A stretch of DNA of 64,000 nt from Hyphomicrobiaceae bacterium (GTDB taxonomy: Bacteria > Pseudomonadota > Alphaproteobacteria > Rhizobiales > Devosiaceae), in assembly GCA_020638095.1 (NCBI GenBank), contig JACKJF010000004.1:372001-436000 (forward strand). The letters are read 5' to 3'. Under the pieces are notes generated by a model, which did no database searches, was not told the origin of the DNA, and worked only from the letters and a program-made list of their open reading frames with translations. This document shows positions 20,345 through 30,571 of the stretch, piece after piece. The number at the start of each line of letters is the position of its first letter. Position 1 is the first letter of the stretch. Position numbers and translations under genes: made by a program.

Positions 20345-21652
20345 CTACTCCGCCGCCACCGAGGGCACGGCCCCGTCGCGGTCGGACCGATAGGTATATT
20401 CGTCGATCCGCTTTTCCATTTCGCCACGGAAATTGCGGATCAGTCCCTGGATCGGCCACGCCGCAGCGTCGCCAAGTGCGCAGATCGTATGGCCTTCGAC
20501 CTGTTTGGTGACCTCGAACAGCATGTCGATCTCGCGCTTTTCCGCGCGCCCCTCGACCATGCGTTCCATCACCCGCATCATCCAGCCCGTGCCTTCGCGG
20601 CAGGGCGTGCACTGGCCGCAGCTCTCGTGTTTGTAGAACGCCGAAAGCCGCCAGATCGCTTTGACGATGTCGGTCGACTTGTCCATGACGATGACAGCCG
20701 CGGTGCCGAGCGATGACCCGACTTCGCGCAGCCCGTCAAAATCCATGACTGCGTCCGGCATTTTCGCGCCGGGCACGCAGGGCACGGACGACCCGCCGGG
20801 AATGACCGCAAGAAGATTGTCCCAGCCGCCGCGAATGCCGCCGCAATGCTTCTCGATGAGCTCCTTGAACGGCGTGCCCATCTCTTCTTCGAACGTCGCC
20901 GGAGCGTTGACGTGCCCCGAGACGCAAAAAAGTTTGGTGCCCGTATTGTTCGGCCGCCCGAACCCGGCGAACCAGGCGCCGCCGCGTCTCAGGATTTCCG
21001 GCACAACCGCGATCGACTCGACATTGTTGACTGTCGTCGGGTTGCCATAAACGCCCATGCCGGCCGGGAACGGCGGCTTGAGGCGCGGCTGGCCCTTTTT
21101 GCCCTCGAGCGACTCCATCAGCGCCGTCTCTTCGCCGCAAATGTAGGCCCCGGCGCCATGATGAACGATGATGTCGAAATCCCAGCCGTGGATGTTGCTC
21201 TTGCCGATCAGCCTGGCGTCATAGGCCTGCTGCACCGCTGCTTCGAAATGCTCGCGCTCGCGGATGAACTCGCCGCGCACATAGACGAAGGCCAGATGGG
21301 CATCCATGGCCCGGCCCGCCAGAAGGCATCCCTCGACCAGATGATGCGGGTCATGCCTCAGGATTTCCCGGTCCTTGCACGTTCCGGGCTCGGACTCGTC
21401 GGCGTTGACCAGAAGATAATGCGGCCGCCCGTCGCTCTGCTTGGGCATGAACGTCCACTTGAGCGCGGTCGGAAAACCCGCCCCGCCACGTCCGCGCAGA
21501 CCCGAAACCTTGACTTCGTTGGTGATCCAGTCGCGGCCCTGCTCGATGAAGCCCTTCGTGCCCGACCATGCGCCACGCGATTTTGCGCCTTCAAGGCCCC
21601 AGTCGCCCTGGCCGTAGAGGTTGGTGAAGATGCGATCCTTGTCCGTCAGCAT
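20345..21652 (-). CDS. nuoF: NADH-quinone oxidoreductase subunit F (NADH/FMN binding)
   Basis: Subunit that oxidises NADH with FMN and cluster N3. It has the nucleotide loop [11 protein letters not shown] near residue 55, [15 protein letters not shown] for FMN binding, and the 4Fe-4S motif [10 protein letters not shown] near residue 350. At 435 residues it has the normal length. It begins 9 bp after nuoE. Confidence 0.97.
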   Translation of the reverse strand: MLTDKDRIFTNLYGQGDWGLEGAKSRGAWSGTKGFIEQGRDWITNEVKVSGLRGRGGAGFPTALKWTFMPKQSDGRPHYLLVNADESEPGTCKDREILRHDPHHLVEGCLLAGRAMDAHLAFVYVRGEFIREREHFEAAVQQAYDARLIGKSNIHGWDFDIIVHHGAGAYICGEETALMESLEGKKGQPRLKPPFPAGMGVYGNPTTVNNVESIAVVPEILRRGGAWFAGFGRPNNTGTKLFCVSGHVNAPATFEEEMGTPFKELIEKHCGGIRGGWDNLLAVIPGGSSVPCVPGAKMPDAVMDFDGLREVGSSLGTAAVIVMDKSTDIVKAIWRLSAFYKHESCGQCTPCREGTGWMMRVMERMVEGRAEKREIDMLFEVTKQVEGHTICALGDAAAWPIQGLIRNFRGEMEKRIDEYTYRSDRDGAVPSVAAE

Positions 21653-21661
21653 GTCCCGCCC

Positions 21662-22669
21662 CTACTTCGGCTGTTTTCCGAAGACGCGGACATATTCGTC
21701 CACGCCCTTGGCGAGTGCCTTGGCCTGCTTGACCCATTCGTCGCGTTCGATGCGGCCTTTGAATGAAAGCCCATCGTCGAGCGCGGTGATATCGGCCTTC
21801 TTGAAAGCAGCGATCTGATCGAACCGGGTCACGCCGAAATCGTTGAGCTTCCTTTCGAGAACCGGACCCACACCCGAAATCAGTTTCAAATCGTCTGGCG
21901 CGCCTTCGGGCCGCGCGAACAGCTGGCCTTTGGGAAGCTCAGCCGCCTTGGCAGGTTTCGCCTCTGCATTCACAGCTTTGTCAGTAACCTTGGGTTCCGG
22001 CTTGGCCTTCTCCGGCGTCGCGGCCCTGGCCGGCGCGGTCTTTGCGCTCGTGCGCTTCGGCACATCGGTCAGCGTTGTCGCCCCGGTGATCGCCATCGCG
22101 AATTGGCGTCCATTCTGGGGCCCGGCCGGAACCGACGCGCCCTCGCCCGCCGCGAAAGCGTCGATGATCTCCTCAAGGCGACCGGGAGTCAGGTCTTCAT
22201 AAGTATCCCGGCCAATCGCCACCATCGGTGCATTGACGCAGGCCCCCATGCACTCGACCTCTTCCCAGCTCAGCGTACCATCCGCGTTCACTTCATGTGG
22301 ATGCTGATGGATCTTTCGCTGGCAAACGGCTCTCAAGTCCTCAGCGCCGCGCAGCATGCACGGCGTTGTGCCGCAAACCTGGACGTGCGCGCGCGTTCCG
22401 ACCGGCTGAAGCTGAAACTGCGTATAAAACGTCGCGACCTCGAGCACCCGGATCCTGGCCATGCCGAGCATCTCGGCCACCTTTTCGATGGCCGCCCGGC
22501 TGACCCAGCCTTCCTGCTCCTGCGCCCGCATCAAGAGCGGAATGACCGCCGATTGCTGCCGCCCTTCCGGGTATAGCGCCATGCGCTTTTCCGCCCACGC
22601 GGCATTGGCCGCGTTGAACGCGAAACTTTCCGGCTGAACCGATTCTTCTGCGAGCCGACGCACGGACAT
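21662..22669 (-). CDS. nuoE: NADH-quinone oxidoreductase subunit E with C-terminal helix-hairpin-helix-like extension
   Basis: 2Fe-2S subunit (cluster N1a). The thioredoxin-like core covers about residues 20-180, with ligands in CGTTPCML and [11 protein letters not shown] low-complexity A/K/P linker (about 195-255) follows. A separate domain then runs to residue 335, beginning [20 protein letters not shown], a helix-hairpin-helix type fold. At 335 residues it is about twice the E. coli subunit. This kind of extension occurs elsewhere in alphaproteobacteria, to my knowledge. Its ATG overlaps the nuoD stop by one base. Confidence 0.95.
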   Translation of the reverse strand: MSVRRLAEESVQPESFAFNAANAAWAEKRMALYPEGRQQSAVIPLLMRAQEQEGWVSRAAIEKVAEMLGMARIRVLEVATFYTQFQLQPVGTRAHVQVCGTTPCMLRGAEDLRAVCQRKIHQHPHEVNADGTLSWEEVECMGACVNAPMVAIGRDTYEDLTPGRLEEIIDAFAAGEGASVPAGPQNGRQFAMAITGATTLTDVPKRTSAKTAPARAATPEKAKPEPKVTDKAVNAEAKPAKAAELPKGQLFARPEGAPDDLKLISGVGPVLERKLNDFGVTRFDQIAAFKKADITALDDGLSFKGRIERDEWVKQAKALAKGVDEYVRVFGKQPK

Positions 22670-23859
22670 CAGCGATCGACCTCCCCGAACACGATATCGA
22701 GCGAACCCAGCACCGCGGAAACGTCTGCCAGCATGTGACCGCGGCAAAGGAAATCCATGGCGCTCAGATGAGCGAAACCCGGCGCCTTGATCTTGCACCG
22801 ATAGGGCTTGTTGGTGCCGTCGGCGACGAGATAGACGCCGAACTCGCCCTTCGGCGCCTCGACCGCCGCATAAACCTCGCCCTCGGGCACGTGGTAGCCT
22901 TCGGTGTAGAGCTTGAAATGGTGGATCAACCCTTCCATCGACTGCTTCATTTCCCCGCGTTTCGGCGGTGAAATCTTGTGATCAGTGGTCGACACGGGTC
23001 CTTTACCTTCAGGTGAATTCATCAGCGCAATGCATTGTTTCATAAGTGAAACAGATTGACGCATTTCTTCCATGCGAATGAGATAACGGTCGTAGCAATC
23101 GCCGTTCTTGCCAATTGGAATATCGAATTCCAACCGGTCGTAGCACTCGTATGGCTGGGCTTTCCTGAGGTCCCACGCAGCACCCGACCCGCGCACCATC
23201 ACGCCTGAAAAGCCCCACTTCCACGCATCCTCAAGCGACACAACACCGATATCGACGTTGCGCTGCTTGTAGATCCGGTTTCCGGTCAGGAGTCCTTCAA
23301 TGTCGTCACAGACCTTGAGGAATGGATCGCAGAACGCCTCGATATCGTCGATCAGGTCCTGCGGCAGGTCCTGGTGTACCCCGCCCGGCCGGACATAGGC
23401 CGCATGCATGCGTGAACCTGATGCGCGCTCATAAAAGACCATCAGCTTTTCGCGCTCTTCAAAGCCCCAGAGCGGCGGCGTCAGGGCCCCGACGTCAAGC
23501 GCCTGCGTGGTGATGTTGAGAAGATGGCTGAGAAGCCGTCCGATTTCCGAATAAAGAACGCGGATCAGCTGCCCGCGGAACGGCACTTCGATGCCGAGCA
23601 TTTTCTCGACCGCGAGCGCAAACGCGTGCTCCTGGTTCATCGGCGCGACATAGTCGAGCCGGTCGAAATAGGGCACCGCCTGTAGATAGGTCTTCTGTTC
23701 GATCAGCTTCTCGGTGCCGCGGTGCAGCAGTCCGATATGCGGGTCGACGCGCTCGACGACCTCGCCGTCAAGCTCCAGCACCATACGCAACACGCCGTGG
23801 GCGGCCGGATGCTGCGGCCCGAAATTGATGGTGAAATTGCGGACTTCGGCTTCGCTCAT
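22669..23859 (-). CDS. nuoD: NADH-quinone oxidoreductase subunit D
   Basis: 49-kDa type subunit that forms the quinone site with NuoB. It opens with the typical [15 protein letters not shown] and has [12 protein letters not shown] and [17 protein letters not shown]. At 396 residues it matches the unfused alphaproteobacterial form, separate from nuoC. It overlaps nuoC by 4 bp. Confidence 0.97.
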   Translation of the reverse strand: MSEAEVRNFTINFGPQHPAAHGVLRMVLELDGEVVERVDPHIGLLHRGTEKLIEQKTYLQAVPYFDRLDYVAPMNQEHAFALAVEKMLGIEVPFRGQLIRVLYSEIGRLLSHLLNITTQALDVGALTPPLWGFEEREKLMVFYERASGSRMHAAYVRPGGVHQDLPQDLIDDIEAFCDPFLKVCDDIEGLLTGNRIYKQRNVDIGVVSLEDAWKWGFSGVMVRGSGAAWDLRKAQPYECYDRLEFDIPIGKNGDCYDRYLIRMEEMRQSVSLMKQCIALMNSPEGKGPVSTTDHKISPPKRGEMKQSMEGLIHHFKLYTEGYHVPEGEVYAAVEAPKGEFGVYLVADGTNKPYRCKIKAPGFAHLSAMDFLCRGHMLADVSAVLGSLDIVFGEVDR

Positions 23860-24461
23860 TGCGTTTTCGCCTTTTCATCACCGGGCAGCACGTAATCCGG
23901 CCCCTCCCAGGGGCTGAGATTGTCAAACGTGCGGAATTCCTGCGCCAGCTTGACCGGCTCATAGACCACCCGCTTGCGCTCTTCGTCGTAGCGAAGTTCG
24001 ACATAGCCGGAGACCGGGAAGTCTTTGCGAAGCGGATGCCCGTCGAAGCCGTAGTCGGTCAGGATCCGGCGCATATCCGGATGCCCTTCGAACCGCACGC
24101 CGAAAAAGTCGAACGCCTCGCGTTCATACCAGTTGGCGCCGGGAAAAATCTCCGTGATCGAGGCGACAGGTGTTTCCTCGTCGGTTGTCACCTTCACCCG
24201 AATGCGCAGGTTCAGCGTGGGGCTGAGCAGGTGATAGACGATCTCGAACCGCTCCTCGCGCGTCGGATAGTCGGCGCCACAGACATCCGTGAGACTGACG
24301 AAGCGGAACTGGTTGTCGTCGTGAAGGGTGCGAATGACATCGACGATGTCGTCGCGTTTGACCACGATGGTCAGTTCGCCAAACGCCATCGCCAGCGAGA
24401 TCACCCGATCGCCCAGCCGCGTCGCGACTGCCTCGCTGAGTTCGTTGAGTGCCTCGTCCAT
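23856..24461 (-). CDS. nuoC: NADH-quinone oxidoreductase subunit C
   Basis: 30-kDa type subunit of the peripheral arm, 201 residues. The family signature region is [20 protein letters not shown], followed by [20 protein letters not shown]. Its start directly abuts the nuoB stop and its end overlaps nuoD. Confidence 0.96.
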   Translation of the reverse strand: MDEALNELSEAVATRLGDRVISLAMAFGELTIVVKRDDIVDVIRTLHDDNQFRFVSLTDVCGADYPTREERFEIVYHLLSPTLNLRIRVKVTTDEETPVASITEIFPGANWYEREAFDFFGVRFEGHPDMRRILTDYGFDGHPLRKDFPVSGYVELRYDEERKRVVYEPVKLAQEFRTFDNLSPWEGPDYVLPGDEKAKTQ

Positions 24462-25043
24462 TTATCTCTCGATCGTGCCCGTGCGCCGGATTTTCTTTTG
24501 CAGCAGCAGGATGCCATAGACCAGAGCTTCGGCTGTCGGAGGGCAGCCGGGAACGTAGATATCCACTGGTACCACCCGGTCGCAGCCCCGAACCACCGAA
24601 TAGGAATAGTGATAGTAGCCGCCGCCATTGGCGCAGCTGCCCATCGAGATGACATAACGCGGCTCCGGCATCTGGTCGTAGACCTTGCGAAGCGCAGGCG
24701 CCATCTTGTTGGTCAGGGTTCCGGCAACAATCATCACATCCGACTGACGCGGGGACGCGCGCGGCGCAAATCCGAACCGCTCGACATCGTAGCGCGGCAT
24801 CGATGCCTGCATCATTTCGACGGCGCAGCACGCCAGACCAAAGGTCATCCACATCAGCGACCCGGTTCGGGCCCAGTTGATGAGTTCATCGGTCGAGGTA
24901 ACCAGGAATCCCTTGTCGGCGAGCTCGTTGTTGATCTCGACATAGTAGGAATCGTCAGCGCCAACTGGCCGTCCGGTGGCCGGATCCATGAGGCCCTTGG
25001 GCTGTGGCGCAACCACGGTGCTACGCGGCTCGGTCAATCCCAT
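24462..25043 (-). CDS. nuoB: NADH-quinone oxidoreductase subunit B (cluster N2)
   Basis: Holds the terminal 4Fe-4S cluster N2 next to the quinone site. All ligands are visible: the tandem cysteines in [10 protein letters not shown], then [10 protein letters not shown] and [11 protein letters not shown]. 193 residues from the ATG at 25043, which has AAGGGAG upstream and overlaps the end of nuoA by 10 bp. Confidence 0.96.
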   Translation of the reverse strand: MGLTEPRSTVVAPQPKGLMDPATGRPVGADDSYYVEINNELADKGFLVTSTDELINWARTGSLMWMTFGLACCAVEMMQASMPRYDVERFGFAPRASPRQSDVMIVAGTLTNKMAPALRKVYDQMPEPRYVISMGSCANGGGYYHYSYSVVRGCDRVVPVDIYVPGCPPTAEALVYGILLLQKKIRRTGTIER

Positions 25044-25399
25044 TCGAGCGCTCCCTTCCGCCATTCGTAGACGAACCCGATGGTCAGAACCACGAGAAAG
25101 ACGATCATCGACCAGAACCCGAGCCAACCCACGTCGTGAAACGCAACCGCCCATGGAAAGAGAAAGGCCACTTCCAGGTCGAAGATGATGAAGAGGATCG
25201 ACACGAGGTAGAACCGCACGTCGAACCGCATGCGCGCGTCATCGAAGGCTTCAAATCCGCACTCATAGGCCGAAACCTTTTCAGGATCAGGCTTTTTGAC
25301 CGCAATGAGGAACGGCGCAACGAGCAGCGCCAAGCCAATTACACCGCTGAGGGCAAGAAAGATGAGGATGGGAAGATAGCTGGAGAGAAGTTCCTGCAT
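25034..25399 (-). CDS. nuoA: NADH-quinone oxidoreductase subunit A
   Basis: Small three-span membrane subunit of complex I, 121 residues. The conserved loop [20 protein letters not shown] lies near residues 40-60. First gene of the nuo operon. The 244-bp gap upstream holds the operon promoter and the terminator of the facing-away barrel gene; I cannot assign the -35/-10 with confidence. Confidence 0.96.
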   Translation of the reverse strand: MQELLSSYLPILIFLALSGVIGLALLVAPFLIAVKKPDPEKVSAYECGFEAFDDARMRFDVRFYLVSILFIIFDLEVAFLFPWAVAFHDVGWLGFWSMIVFLVVLTIGFVYEWRKGALEWD

Positions 25400-25567
25400 G
25401 ACACCAACCTGTTCCGTTGGTTCGGGCCAACTGGTCCGAGCCCAGGGCAGCCCTCAAGGGCCGCATTCTGGCTCCGCCTTAGCCCACATGCTCCCGCGTG
25501 GCAAGGGCAAGTCAGGCAATGGGAACCGGAATTGAACTATCCCAAAAAATGCATGTTTAACAAACAA

Positions 25568-25589
25568 AAGGCCTCCCGAAGGAGGCCTT
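25568..25589 (-). terminator. Terminator of the outer-membrane barrel gene
   Basis: On the minus strand a 9-bp stem AAGGCCTCC/GGAGGCCTT closes a TTCG tetraloop and is followed by a T-rich tail (TTGTTTGTT). It lies 54 bp after the stop at 25644. Confidence 0.88.
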
Positions 25590-25643
25590 GAAAAGATTGC
25601 TTCAAACGCCGCTTTTATCGATGTTCGCGGCGCTCGCCTTGCC

Positions 25644-26192
25644 CTACTGCATGTGCCACAGAAGGCCGACATTCGCCTTGGCGGCATTGGGCAGCGCGCC
25701 CCAGGGGCCAACGCCCAAAACCTCGCCGCGAACGCTCAGCGAATCGGTAGCCGCAAATTCAACGCCGCCACCGAGGCCATAAACCGCGGTGCCGCCCGCG
25801 ACGCCGGGACCGCCCGCCGCGTAGACCATCAGATTATCCGACGGCGCATAGCCGAGACGGCCAAGCAGGAATCCGTCAAACACCGTGCCGGACGCGCCGA
25901 TATCGGCCGTGCCCTGCACTTCGAGACCGCCGAGAACGGTGTCGGTGAGATAGAAGTTCACACCGGCCACACCGCCAACGCTGAACGCAGCGGTGTCACC
26001 TAGAGCCAAATACGCTGAGGTGCTGTCCCACATGCCGCCGCCGGTCACGCCGACATAAAAGCCCTCGAAGCTGAACGCCGAGGACGTCGGTGTGTAGGGC
26101 GAATAGGGCTGGGAGAAATCGGCCGCCTGGGCCGCGCCCGCCAAACCGGCGGTCGCCAGAAGTGCCAGTGCCAATGTACGCAATTTGCTCAT
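25644..26192 (-). CDS. Small outer-membrane beta-barrel protein
   Basis: 182 residues with a clear signal peptide (KLRTLALALLATAGLAGAAQA, cleavage before ADFSQ). Alternating glycine- and aromatic-rich strands follow, such as FEGFYVGVTGGGMWD and LLGRLGYAPSDNLMVYAAGG, ending in a hydrophobic strand LLWHMQ. This pattern fits an 8-stranded porin-like or OmpA-transmembrane-like barrel of the type common in Hyphomicrobiales. The ATG at 26192 has AGGAG upstream. A paralogue, now interrupted, lies immediately upstream. Ligand or role cannot be told from sequence. Confidence 0.85.
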   Translation of the reverse strand: MSKLRTLALALLATAGLAGAAQAADFSQPYSPYTPTSSAFSFEGFYVGVTGGGMWDSTSAYLALGDTAAFSVGGVAGVNFYLTDTVLGGLEVQGTADIGASGTVFDGFLLGRLGYAPSDNLMVYAAGGPGVAGGTAVYGLGGGVEFAATDSLSVRGEVLGVGPWGALPNAAKANVGLLWHMQ

Positions 26193-26339
26193 GTCCCCAC
26201 TCCTATGGGTAAGTGTCATCAATTCAACCGCAATTTAGGCGCGACTGGGCCCGGTTTTCAATGTCCCGCACCGATCACGTTTATCTGTGGTAAGCAATTC
26301 CATGCAAATTTGTCGAAATTGTATCAAATTGAAACAAAA

Positions 26340-26357
26340 CGGGCCCCGAAGGGCCCG
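26340..26357 (-). terminator. Terminator of the interrupted barrel gene
   Basis: Minus-strand stem CGGGCCC/GGGCCCG around a TTCG loop, followed by TTTTGTTT, 30 bp after the TAG at 26387. Same style as the terminator of the neighbouring paralogue. Confidence 0.88.
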
Positions 26358-26386
26358 CATTCGTTTGATTCAAAAGGATCGAAATC

Positions 26387-26896
26387 CTAGAAGTGCATGA
26401 AGGCGCCGGCGCTGACGCTCGCCCAATCGACAATACCGCTGCCGAAGTAGGAGTTGCCGTCCACCTCAAAGCGGACCGACATATTGTCCGTGGCCGCGAT
26501 CCATACGCCGCCGCCATAGGTGAAGTATGGTGCACCAGTGTCGGAGCCGATACCGCCGAGGCCGTAGATCATCACGTTGTCCATGGCATAGCCAAGACGG
26601 GTCACGCCTTCGGCGAGCCAACCCGAAGAGGTTCACGCATAGCCGAGGAATGCACCCGAAACGTCAACCTTGAAGTTGTCGTTCAGGGAAAAGATCACGC
26701 CCGCTTCACCACCGCCCTCAACCCAGCTGCCGCCGACAAAGTCGGTTTCCCCGCCAAGTGTGAGGCCTGCATAGAAGCCGTCCCAGTCAAAACCGGGATC
26801 GGTCATCTGCACCGCCGGCACAGCCAAGTCTGTTGCATATGCCGCGCCGGTCATCAGCAGTCCGAACGCCGCTGCTGTAAGAAGTTTGATTTTCAT
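26387..26896 (-). pseudogene. Outer-membrane barrel protein interrupted by in-frame TGA
   Basis: Reading from the ATG at 26896 gives a signal peptide (MKIKLLTAAAFGLLMTGAAYA) and a barrel start (FDWDGFYAGLTLGGETDF). A TGA then comes at 26635-26633, after AFLGYA. The same frame continues without a further stop as TSSGWLAEGVTRLGYAMDNV and ends in a proper C-terminal strand, SAGAFMHF, at 26387. Total length would be about 169 residues, similar to its neighbour. The intact frame, RBS and terminator imply that a single TGG-to-TGA change broke it recently. A sequencing error is the other simple explanation. Confidence 0.78.
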
Positions 26897-27108
26897 CGTC
26901 ATCCCCAAGGCTCGCAATTCACGTTGACAAAGAGTTAACGCCCGACTCACGCCGCGATCAACCCTGACCGCCCCGAGCGGATGAATCCGGTTCTCATTTG
27001 CAACTGCTGTTGCATTGATGCAACAATTACGGTCATGCAGACAGATCTTCGATTTGAGAAATGGTGGGAGTGACGGGACTCAAACCCCCGGCCTCCGGCG
27101 TACGGCGA

Positions 27109-27151
27109 GTTTGCCAGCAAAAGTGGGAACCGCTTTTGCGTTTCGGCAAAC
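27109..27151. repeat. Palindromic element, copy 1
   Basis: Outer arms GTTTGCC/GGCAAAC (7 bp) enclose an inner hairpin of about ten pairs, GCAAAAGTGG with CCGCTTTTGC, around a GAA loop. It resembles the intergenic palindromes (RIME/RPE-like) frequent in Rhizobiales genomes. Confidence 0.8.
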
Positions 27152-27207
27152 CGCAACAAAACCCGTCACGCAGATATCGGCAAACATATTGAGGAAATGG
27201 CGGGAGT

Positions 27208-27238
<31 letters not shown>

Positions 27239-27244
27239 CGGCGA

Positions 27245-27287
27245 GTTTGCCAGCAAAAGTGGGAACCGCTTTTGCGTTTCGGCAAAC
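27245..27287. repeat. Palindromic element, copy 2
   Basis: Second copy of the same nested palindrome, 136 bp from the first and identical over its length. Each sits in the spacer between successive tRNA-Asp fragments. Confidence 0.8.
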
Positions 27288-27333
27288 CGCAACAAAACCT
27301 GTCGCGCAGATACCTTCAAGCTTGGGTGGGAAA

Positions 27334-27410
<77 letters not shown>

Positions 27411-27564
27411 AGGGCCCGGCTGATCCGGGCGAGGACGCGCTCGTTTACCCACGTCGCAATACCCTGTCAAGCGTTCCCGCCGCCGCCATCAAATCGGCGT
27501 CGTACCCTTGTCTGACCGCTCGAAATGCACCAGATAATGGGGCATCGAAACGGAGGGGTTCGGC

Positions 27565-27774
27565 ATGAAACTCGACCAGATCGTTCTGGGACTGATTGTC
27601 CTGGTAGCCCTCGCCTACCTCGTTTTCGTCATCGTCGGCATCGCCTTGACTGCGCCCTGGGGCCTTCTTCTGCTCATTCCGCTCGGAATTGTTCTGGGGA
27701 TTCTCTTTGTCGTGATCCGCCAACGCATGACCAATCGCGAAGACGACTACTACGAAAAAAACGTGGACAAATAA
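27565..27774 (+). CDS. Small two-span membrane protein
   Basis: 69 residues, mostly two hydrophobic segments (about 6-30 and 33-52), then a charged tail RQRMTNREDDYYEKNVDK. Family not recognised. GGAGGGG precedes the ATG at a good distance. It stands 10 bp ahead of a YbjQ-family gene, and similar membrane-protein/YbjQ pairs exist in other bacteria, so the two probably act together. Confidence 0.78.
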   Translation: MKLDQIVLGLIVLVALAYLVFVIVGIALTAPWGLLLLIPLGIVLGILFVVIRQRMTNREDDYYEKNVDK

Positions 27775-27784
27775 GGAGTTCGCA

Positions 27785-28102
27785 ATGATTTGTTCGACCT
27801 CGGAAGCAATCGCCGGCCGCACCATTGCCGAAACCCTTGGCGTTGCGCGCGGCAACACCATACGCGCCCGGCACGTGGGAACCGACATCGTTGCCGGTCT
27901 TCGCAACATCGTGGGCGGTGAGGTGGTGGAATATACCAAGCTGATGGCAGAAGCCCGCGAGCAGGCATTCGACCGCATGGTCGAAGACGGGCGTCGCATG
28001 GGCGCCGACGCCATAATTTGCATGCGGTTTTCGACTTCGATGATCGCCCAGGGTGCGGCTGAAATTCTTGCCTACGGCACGGCGGTCAAGCTCGCGCCCT
28101 AA
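27785..28102 (+). CDS. YbjQ/UPF0145 family protein
   Basis: 105 residues. Typical family pattern: GNTIRARHVGTDIVAGLRNIVGG, then AREQAFDRMVEDGRRMGADAII and a glycine-rich end. The family forms pentameric rings and is called a putative heavy-metal-binding domain, but no activity is firmly known. TAAGGAG stands 6 bp before the ATG. It follows the small membrane protein gene and converges on mntH. Confidence 0.88.
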   Translation: MICSTSEAIAGRTIAETLGVARGNTIRARHVGTDIVAGLRNIVGGEVVEYTKLMAEAREQAFDRMVEDGRRMGADAIICMRFSTSMIAQGAAEILAYGTAVKLAP

Positions 28103-28106
28103 GCAC

Positions 28107-29414
28107 TCAAATCAGACCGAACACGGCTGCCAGCAGCGTGAAATTGAGCGCCAGAACCAGCACGGCGGCGATCACGGCAAACGCGATCGTGACCGGCCGG
28201 TTGGCAAATTGTCCCATGATCGAGCGTTTCGACGTGAAGTGTAGCAGCGCGATCATCGGGATCGGCAGCGCCAGCGACAGGATCACCTGGCTGACGACCA
28301 ATGCCTGCGTCGCGCCGACGCCAAAAGCCACAACGGCGAAGGCCGGAACCATCGTCACGAGGCGGCGCACCAGCACCGGAATGCGGAAGCCGACAAAGCC
28401 CTGCATGATCATCTGACCCGCCATCGTCCCGACCACGGAACTCGAAATGCCGGAGGCAATCAGCGAGACCAGGAACACTGCGCTCGCCGCCACGCCAAGC
28501 AACGGCGTCAGCGTGTGGTAAGCCGTCTCGATTTCCGCCACCTCCGGATGCCCGGCATGAAAGGCGTTCGAGGCCATGACGACCATCGCCATGTTGACGA
28601 GCCCTGCCCCGGCCAGTGCCACCAGCACCTCGCGGTTGGAGAACTTGACGAGAATCGAACGTTCGCGGTCGTCGTTGGGCTTCACCCGCGCCTGAGTCAG
28701 GCCGGAGTGAAGAAAGACCGCATGGGGCATCACCGTCGCGCCGATGATGCCCACCGAAATCAGAAGGGCGTTGTGATCCGGAAAGCCCGGCTGCACCAGA
28801 CCCAGCGCCACCCCGCCCCAATCGGTTGGCGAAAGGAACAGTTCAACCGCGTAGCAAAGTCCGATGACGCCAACGAAACCACCGATCAGAAGCTCCATTG
28901 GGCGAAACCCGCGCCGCTCCATCATCAGGATCGCATAAGTCACGATCGCGGTGATGCCCATGCCGACGAGAAGCGGAATGTTGGCCAGAAGCGACAGGCC
29001 AATCGCGCCACCGAGAAATTCGGCAAGATCGGTCGCCATCGCCGCGATCTCCGACACGATCCACATGCCGAAAACGACCGGACGCGGGTACGATTCGCGG
29101 CACATTTCCGCAAGGTTGCGTCCCGTCACGATGCCGAGTTTGGCCGACAGCGCCTGAAACAGCATGGCAATGAGATTGGCACCGAGCAGAACCCAGAGCA
29201 GCGAATAACCGTATCCTGCCCCGGCCTGGATGTTGGTCGCGAAATTGCCCGGATCCATGTAGGCGATCGAAGCAATCACCGCAGGACCGAAAAATGGCAG
29301 CATTGCACGCCAGCCACGGGTCCTGCCCGACAGCACATCGCGGACCTTGCTTTCCGTCCGGTCCGTCAAACTCTTGAACCCGGCCGCTCGGCGCTGCGTT
29401 TCGAAAAGCGACAT
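28107..29414 (-). CDS. mntH: Nramp-type Mn2+/H+ symporter MntH
   Basis: Imports manganese across the inner membrane. 435 residues, about 11 spans. The metal-site motif DPGN is at residues 54-57 and the second motif is in [12 protein letters not shown] near residue 230. It is divergent from a DtxR/MntR regulator. The intergenic region holds a MntR-type operator overlapping the -10 of its promoter, so repression by Mn-bound MntR is expected. Confidence 0.95.
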   Translation of the reverse strand: MSLFETQRRAAGFKSLTDRTESKVRDVLSGRTRGWRAMLPFFGPAVIASIAYMDPGNFATNIQAGAGYGYSLLWVLLGANLIAMLFQALSAKLGIVTGRNLAEMCRESYPRPVVFGMWIVSEIAAMATDLAEFLGGAIGLSLLANIPLLVGMGITAIVTYAILMMERRGFRPMELLIGGFVGVIGLCYAVELFLSPTDWGGVALGLVQPGFPDHNALLISVGIIGATVMPHAVFLHSGLTQARVKPNDDRERSILVKFSNREVLVALAGAGLVNMAMVVMASNAFHAGHPEVAEIETAYHTLTPLLGVAASAVFLVSLIASGISSSVVGTMAGQMIMQGFVGFRIPVLVRRLVTMVPAFAVVAFGVGATQALVVSQVILSLALPIPMIALLHFTSKRSIMGQFANRPVTIAFAVIAAVLVLALNFTLLAAVFGLI

Positions 29415-29434
29415 TTTTATCCAACACTAAGTTT

Positions 29435-29450
29435 TATAGCATAGGCTATA
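29435..29450. promoter_or_regulatory. MntR operator in the mntH promoter
   Basis: Palindrome TATAGC-ATAG-GCTATA. Its core ATAGCATAGGCTAT differs by one base from the E. coli MntR site core (ATAGCAAAGGCTAT). On the minus strand TTGACA (29472-29467) and TATAGC (29450-29445) are 16 bp apart, so the operator covers the mntH -10. It lies 21 bp before the mntH start. Confidence 0.82.
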
Positions 29451-29566
29451 TTCAATTTTGCGTTTATGTCAAGTCGAAAGCAATACGTGCCGGGGCGCCT
29501 GCGGATTTTTCAGACAAACGGAAAACGGCAACCTTCCCACACGCATTTCGAAGAAAGGCAAGGCCA

Positions 29567-30001
29567 GTGAAGCGCGACATTCCTGAACCCGCCGCCCGCG
29601 CAGCAGCCTTTCAGAAGGTCCGGGAGTCGCAGGGCAACGCGCTGTTCGAAGATTATGTCGAGCTCATCGACGATCTGGTCCGGTCAACCGGCGAGGCGCG
29701 GCAAGTCGACATCGCCGCCCACCTCGGCGTCGCCCAGCCAACCGTTGCCCGCGCGCTCGACCGCTTGGCCGAGGCCGGTTTAGTCGAACGGCGGCCCTAT
29801 CGGGGTGTTTTCCTCAGCCCAAAAGGTGAAAAGCTCGCAGCCGAGGGCCGGCGCCGCCACGCCATCGTCGAGCGGTTCCTCGTCGATATCGGCGTGGATG
29901 CCGAAACCGCCCGCATCGATGCCGAGGGCATTGAACACTATGTCAGTGATGAGACGTTGGCGATTTTCTCGGCATTTTCCGAGGCGCGCAAAAAGGACTG
30001 A
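29567..30001 (+). CDS. mntR: Manganese-responsive regulator MntR (DtxR family)
   Basis: 144 residues. A winged helix occupies about residues 30-85 ([20 protein letters not shown] as helix-turn-helix, then a wing with [13 protein letters not shown]). A metal-binding dimer domain with [20 protein letters not shown] and a [10 protein letters not shown] segment follows. There is no SH3 domain, as in MntR rather than DtxR. It starts with GTG at 29567, with AAAGGCAAGG upstream. Divergent from mntH. Confidence 0.93.
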   Translation: MKRDIPEPAARAAAFQKVRESQGNALFEDYVELIDDLVRSTGEARQVDIAAHLGVAQPTVARALDRLAEAGLVERRPYRGVFLSPKGEKLAAEGRRRHAIVERFLVDIGVDAETARIDAEGIEHYVSDETLAIFSAFSEARKKD

Positions 30002-30023
30002 CATCGTCGGTCGACCCTGCGCC

Positions 30024-30099
30024 TGGTGGGCGGTGAGAGACTCGAACTCCCGACATCCTCGGTGTAAACGAGGCGCTCTACCAACTGAGCTAACCGCCC
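30024..30099 (-). tRNA. tRNA-Val (TAC)
   Basis: Cloverleaf on the minus strand: acceptor GGGCGGT/ACCGCCC, D loop AGTTGGTA, anticodon loop with TAC, T loop TTCGAGT and encoded CCA. 76 nt. It sits 22 bp after mntR on the opposite strand. Confidence 0.97.
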
Positions 30100-30174
30100 T
30101 GCCCGCATGCGTGCAGCGCCAACTCCATAGGCACTGCCCCTAATTCCGTCAACTCGCCCGCTGATCGAATCAAA

Positions 30175-30199
30175 AAGGCTCCGGTATTGCCGGAGCCTT
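30175..30199 (-). terminator. Terminator downstream of HU gene
   Basis: Minus-strand hairpin with stem AAGGCTCCGG/CCGGAGCCTT followed by a T run (CCTTTTTGATT). It lies 100 bp after the HU stop. Confidence 0.85.
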
Positions 30200-30298
30200 C
30201 AGTTGCCGGCGCGCATGAAGCAACTCAATCGCATTGAGTGCCGTCGAAGCGCGCGGGCGTCCCGCCCTATCAGGCGGAACGAATCCCGTAACGCAAGA

Positions 30299-30571
30299 TC
30301 AGTTGATCGCGTCCTTCAGGCCCTTGCCGGGCTTGAACTTGGCCTGGTTGGAAGCCGGAATCTTGATTTCCGCACCAGTTGCCGGGTTACGGCCCTTGGT
30401 CGCCTTGCGGTGGGAAACGGCAAAGGTGCCGAAGCCGACCAGACGCACATCATCGCCGCTCTTGAGCGCAGACGTGATCGCGTCAAACACGGCGTCCACA
30501 GCAGCGGATGCCTGCGACTTTGTGATACCTGCACGCTCGGCAACAACGCCGGCCAGATCATTCTTGTTCAT
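30299..30571 (-). CDS. hupB: DNA-binding protein HU
   Basis: Histone-like nucleoid protein, 90 residues. It starts MNKNDLAGVVAERAGITKSQ and carries the DNA-contact arm GRNPATGAEIKIPASN and the end KFKPGKGLKDAIN. The ATG at 30571 has GAGG nine bases upstream. In many genomes of this order hup lies directly next to lon; here an MFS gene lies between them. Confidence 0.95.
   Translation of the reverse strand: MNKNDLAGVVAERAGITKSQASAAVDAVFDAITSALKSGDDVRLVGFGTFAVSHRKATKGRNPATGAEIKIPASNQAKFKPGKGLKDAIN

Noticed and set aside
26633..26635. In-frame TGA as a selenocysteine codon in the barrel protein
   Set aside because: Outer-membrane barrels are not known selenoproteins, no following hairpin of SECIS type was seen, and a nonsense mutation is simpler.
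27009..27024. Palindrome GTTGCA-TTGA-TGCAAC upstream of the broken barrel gene
   Set aside because: Short and isolated; I could not match it to a known operator or promoter, so it is not annotated.
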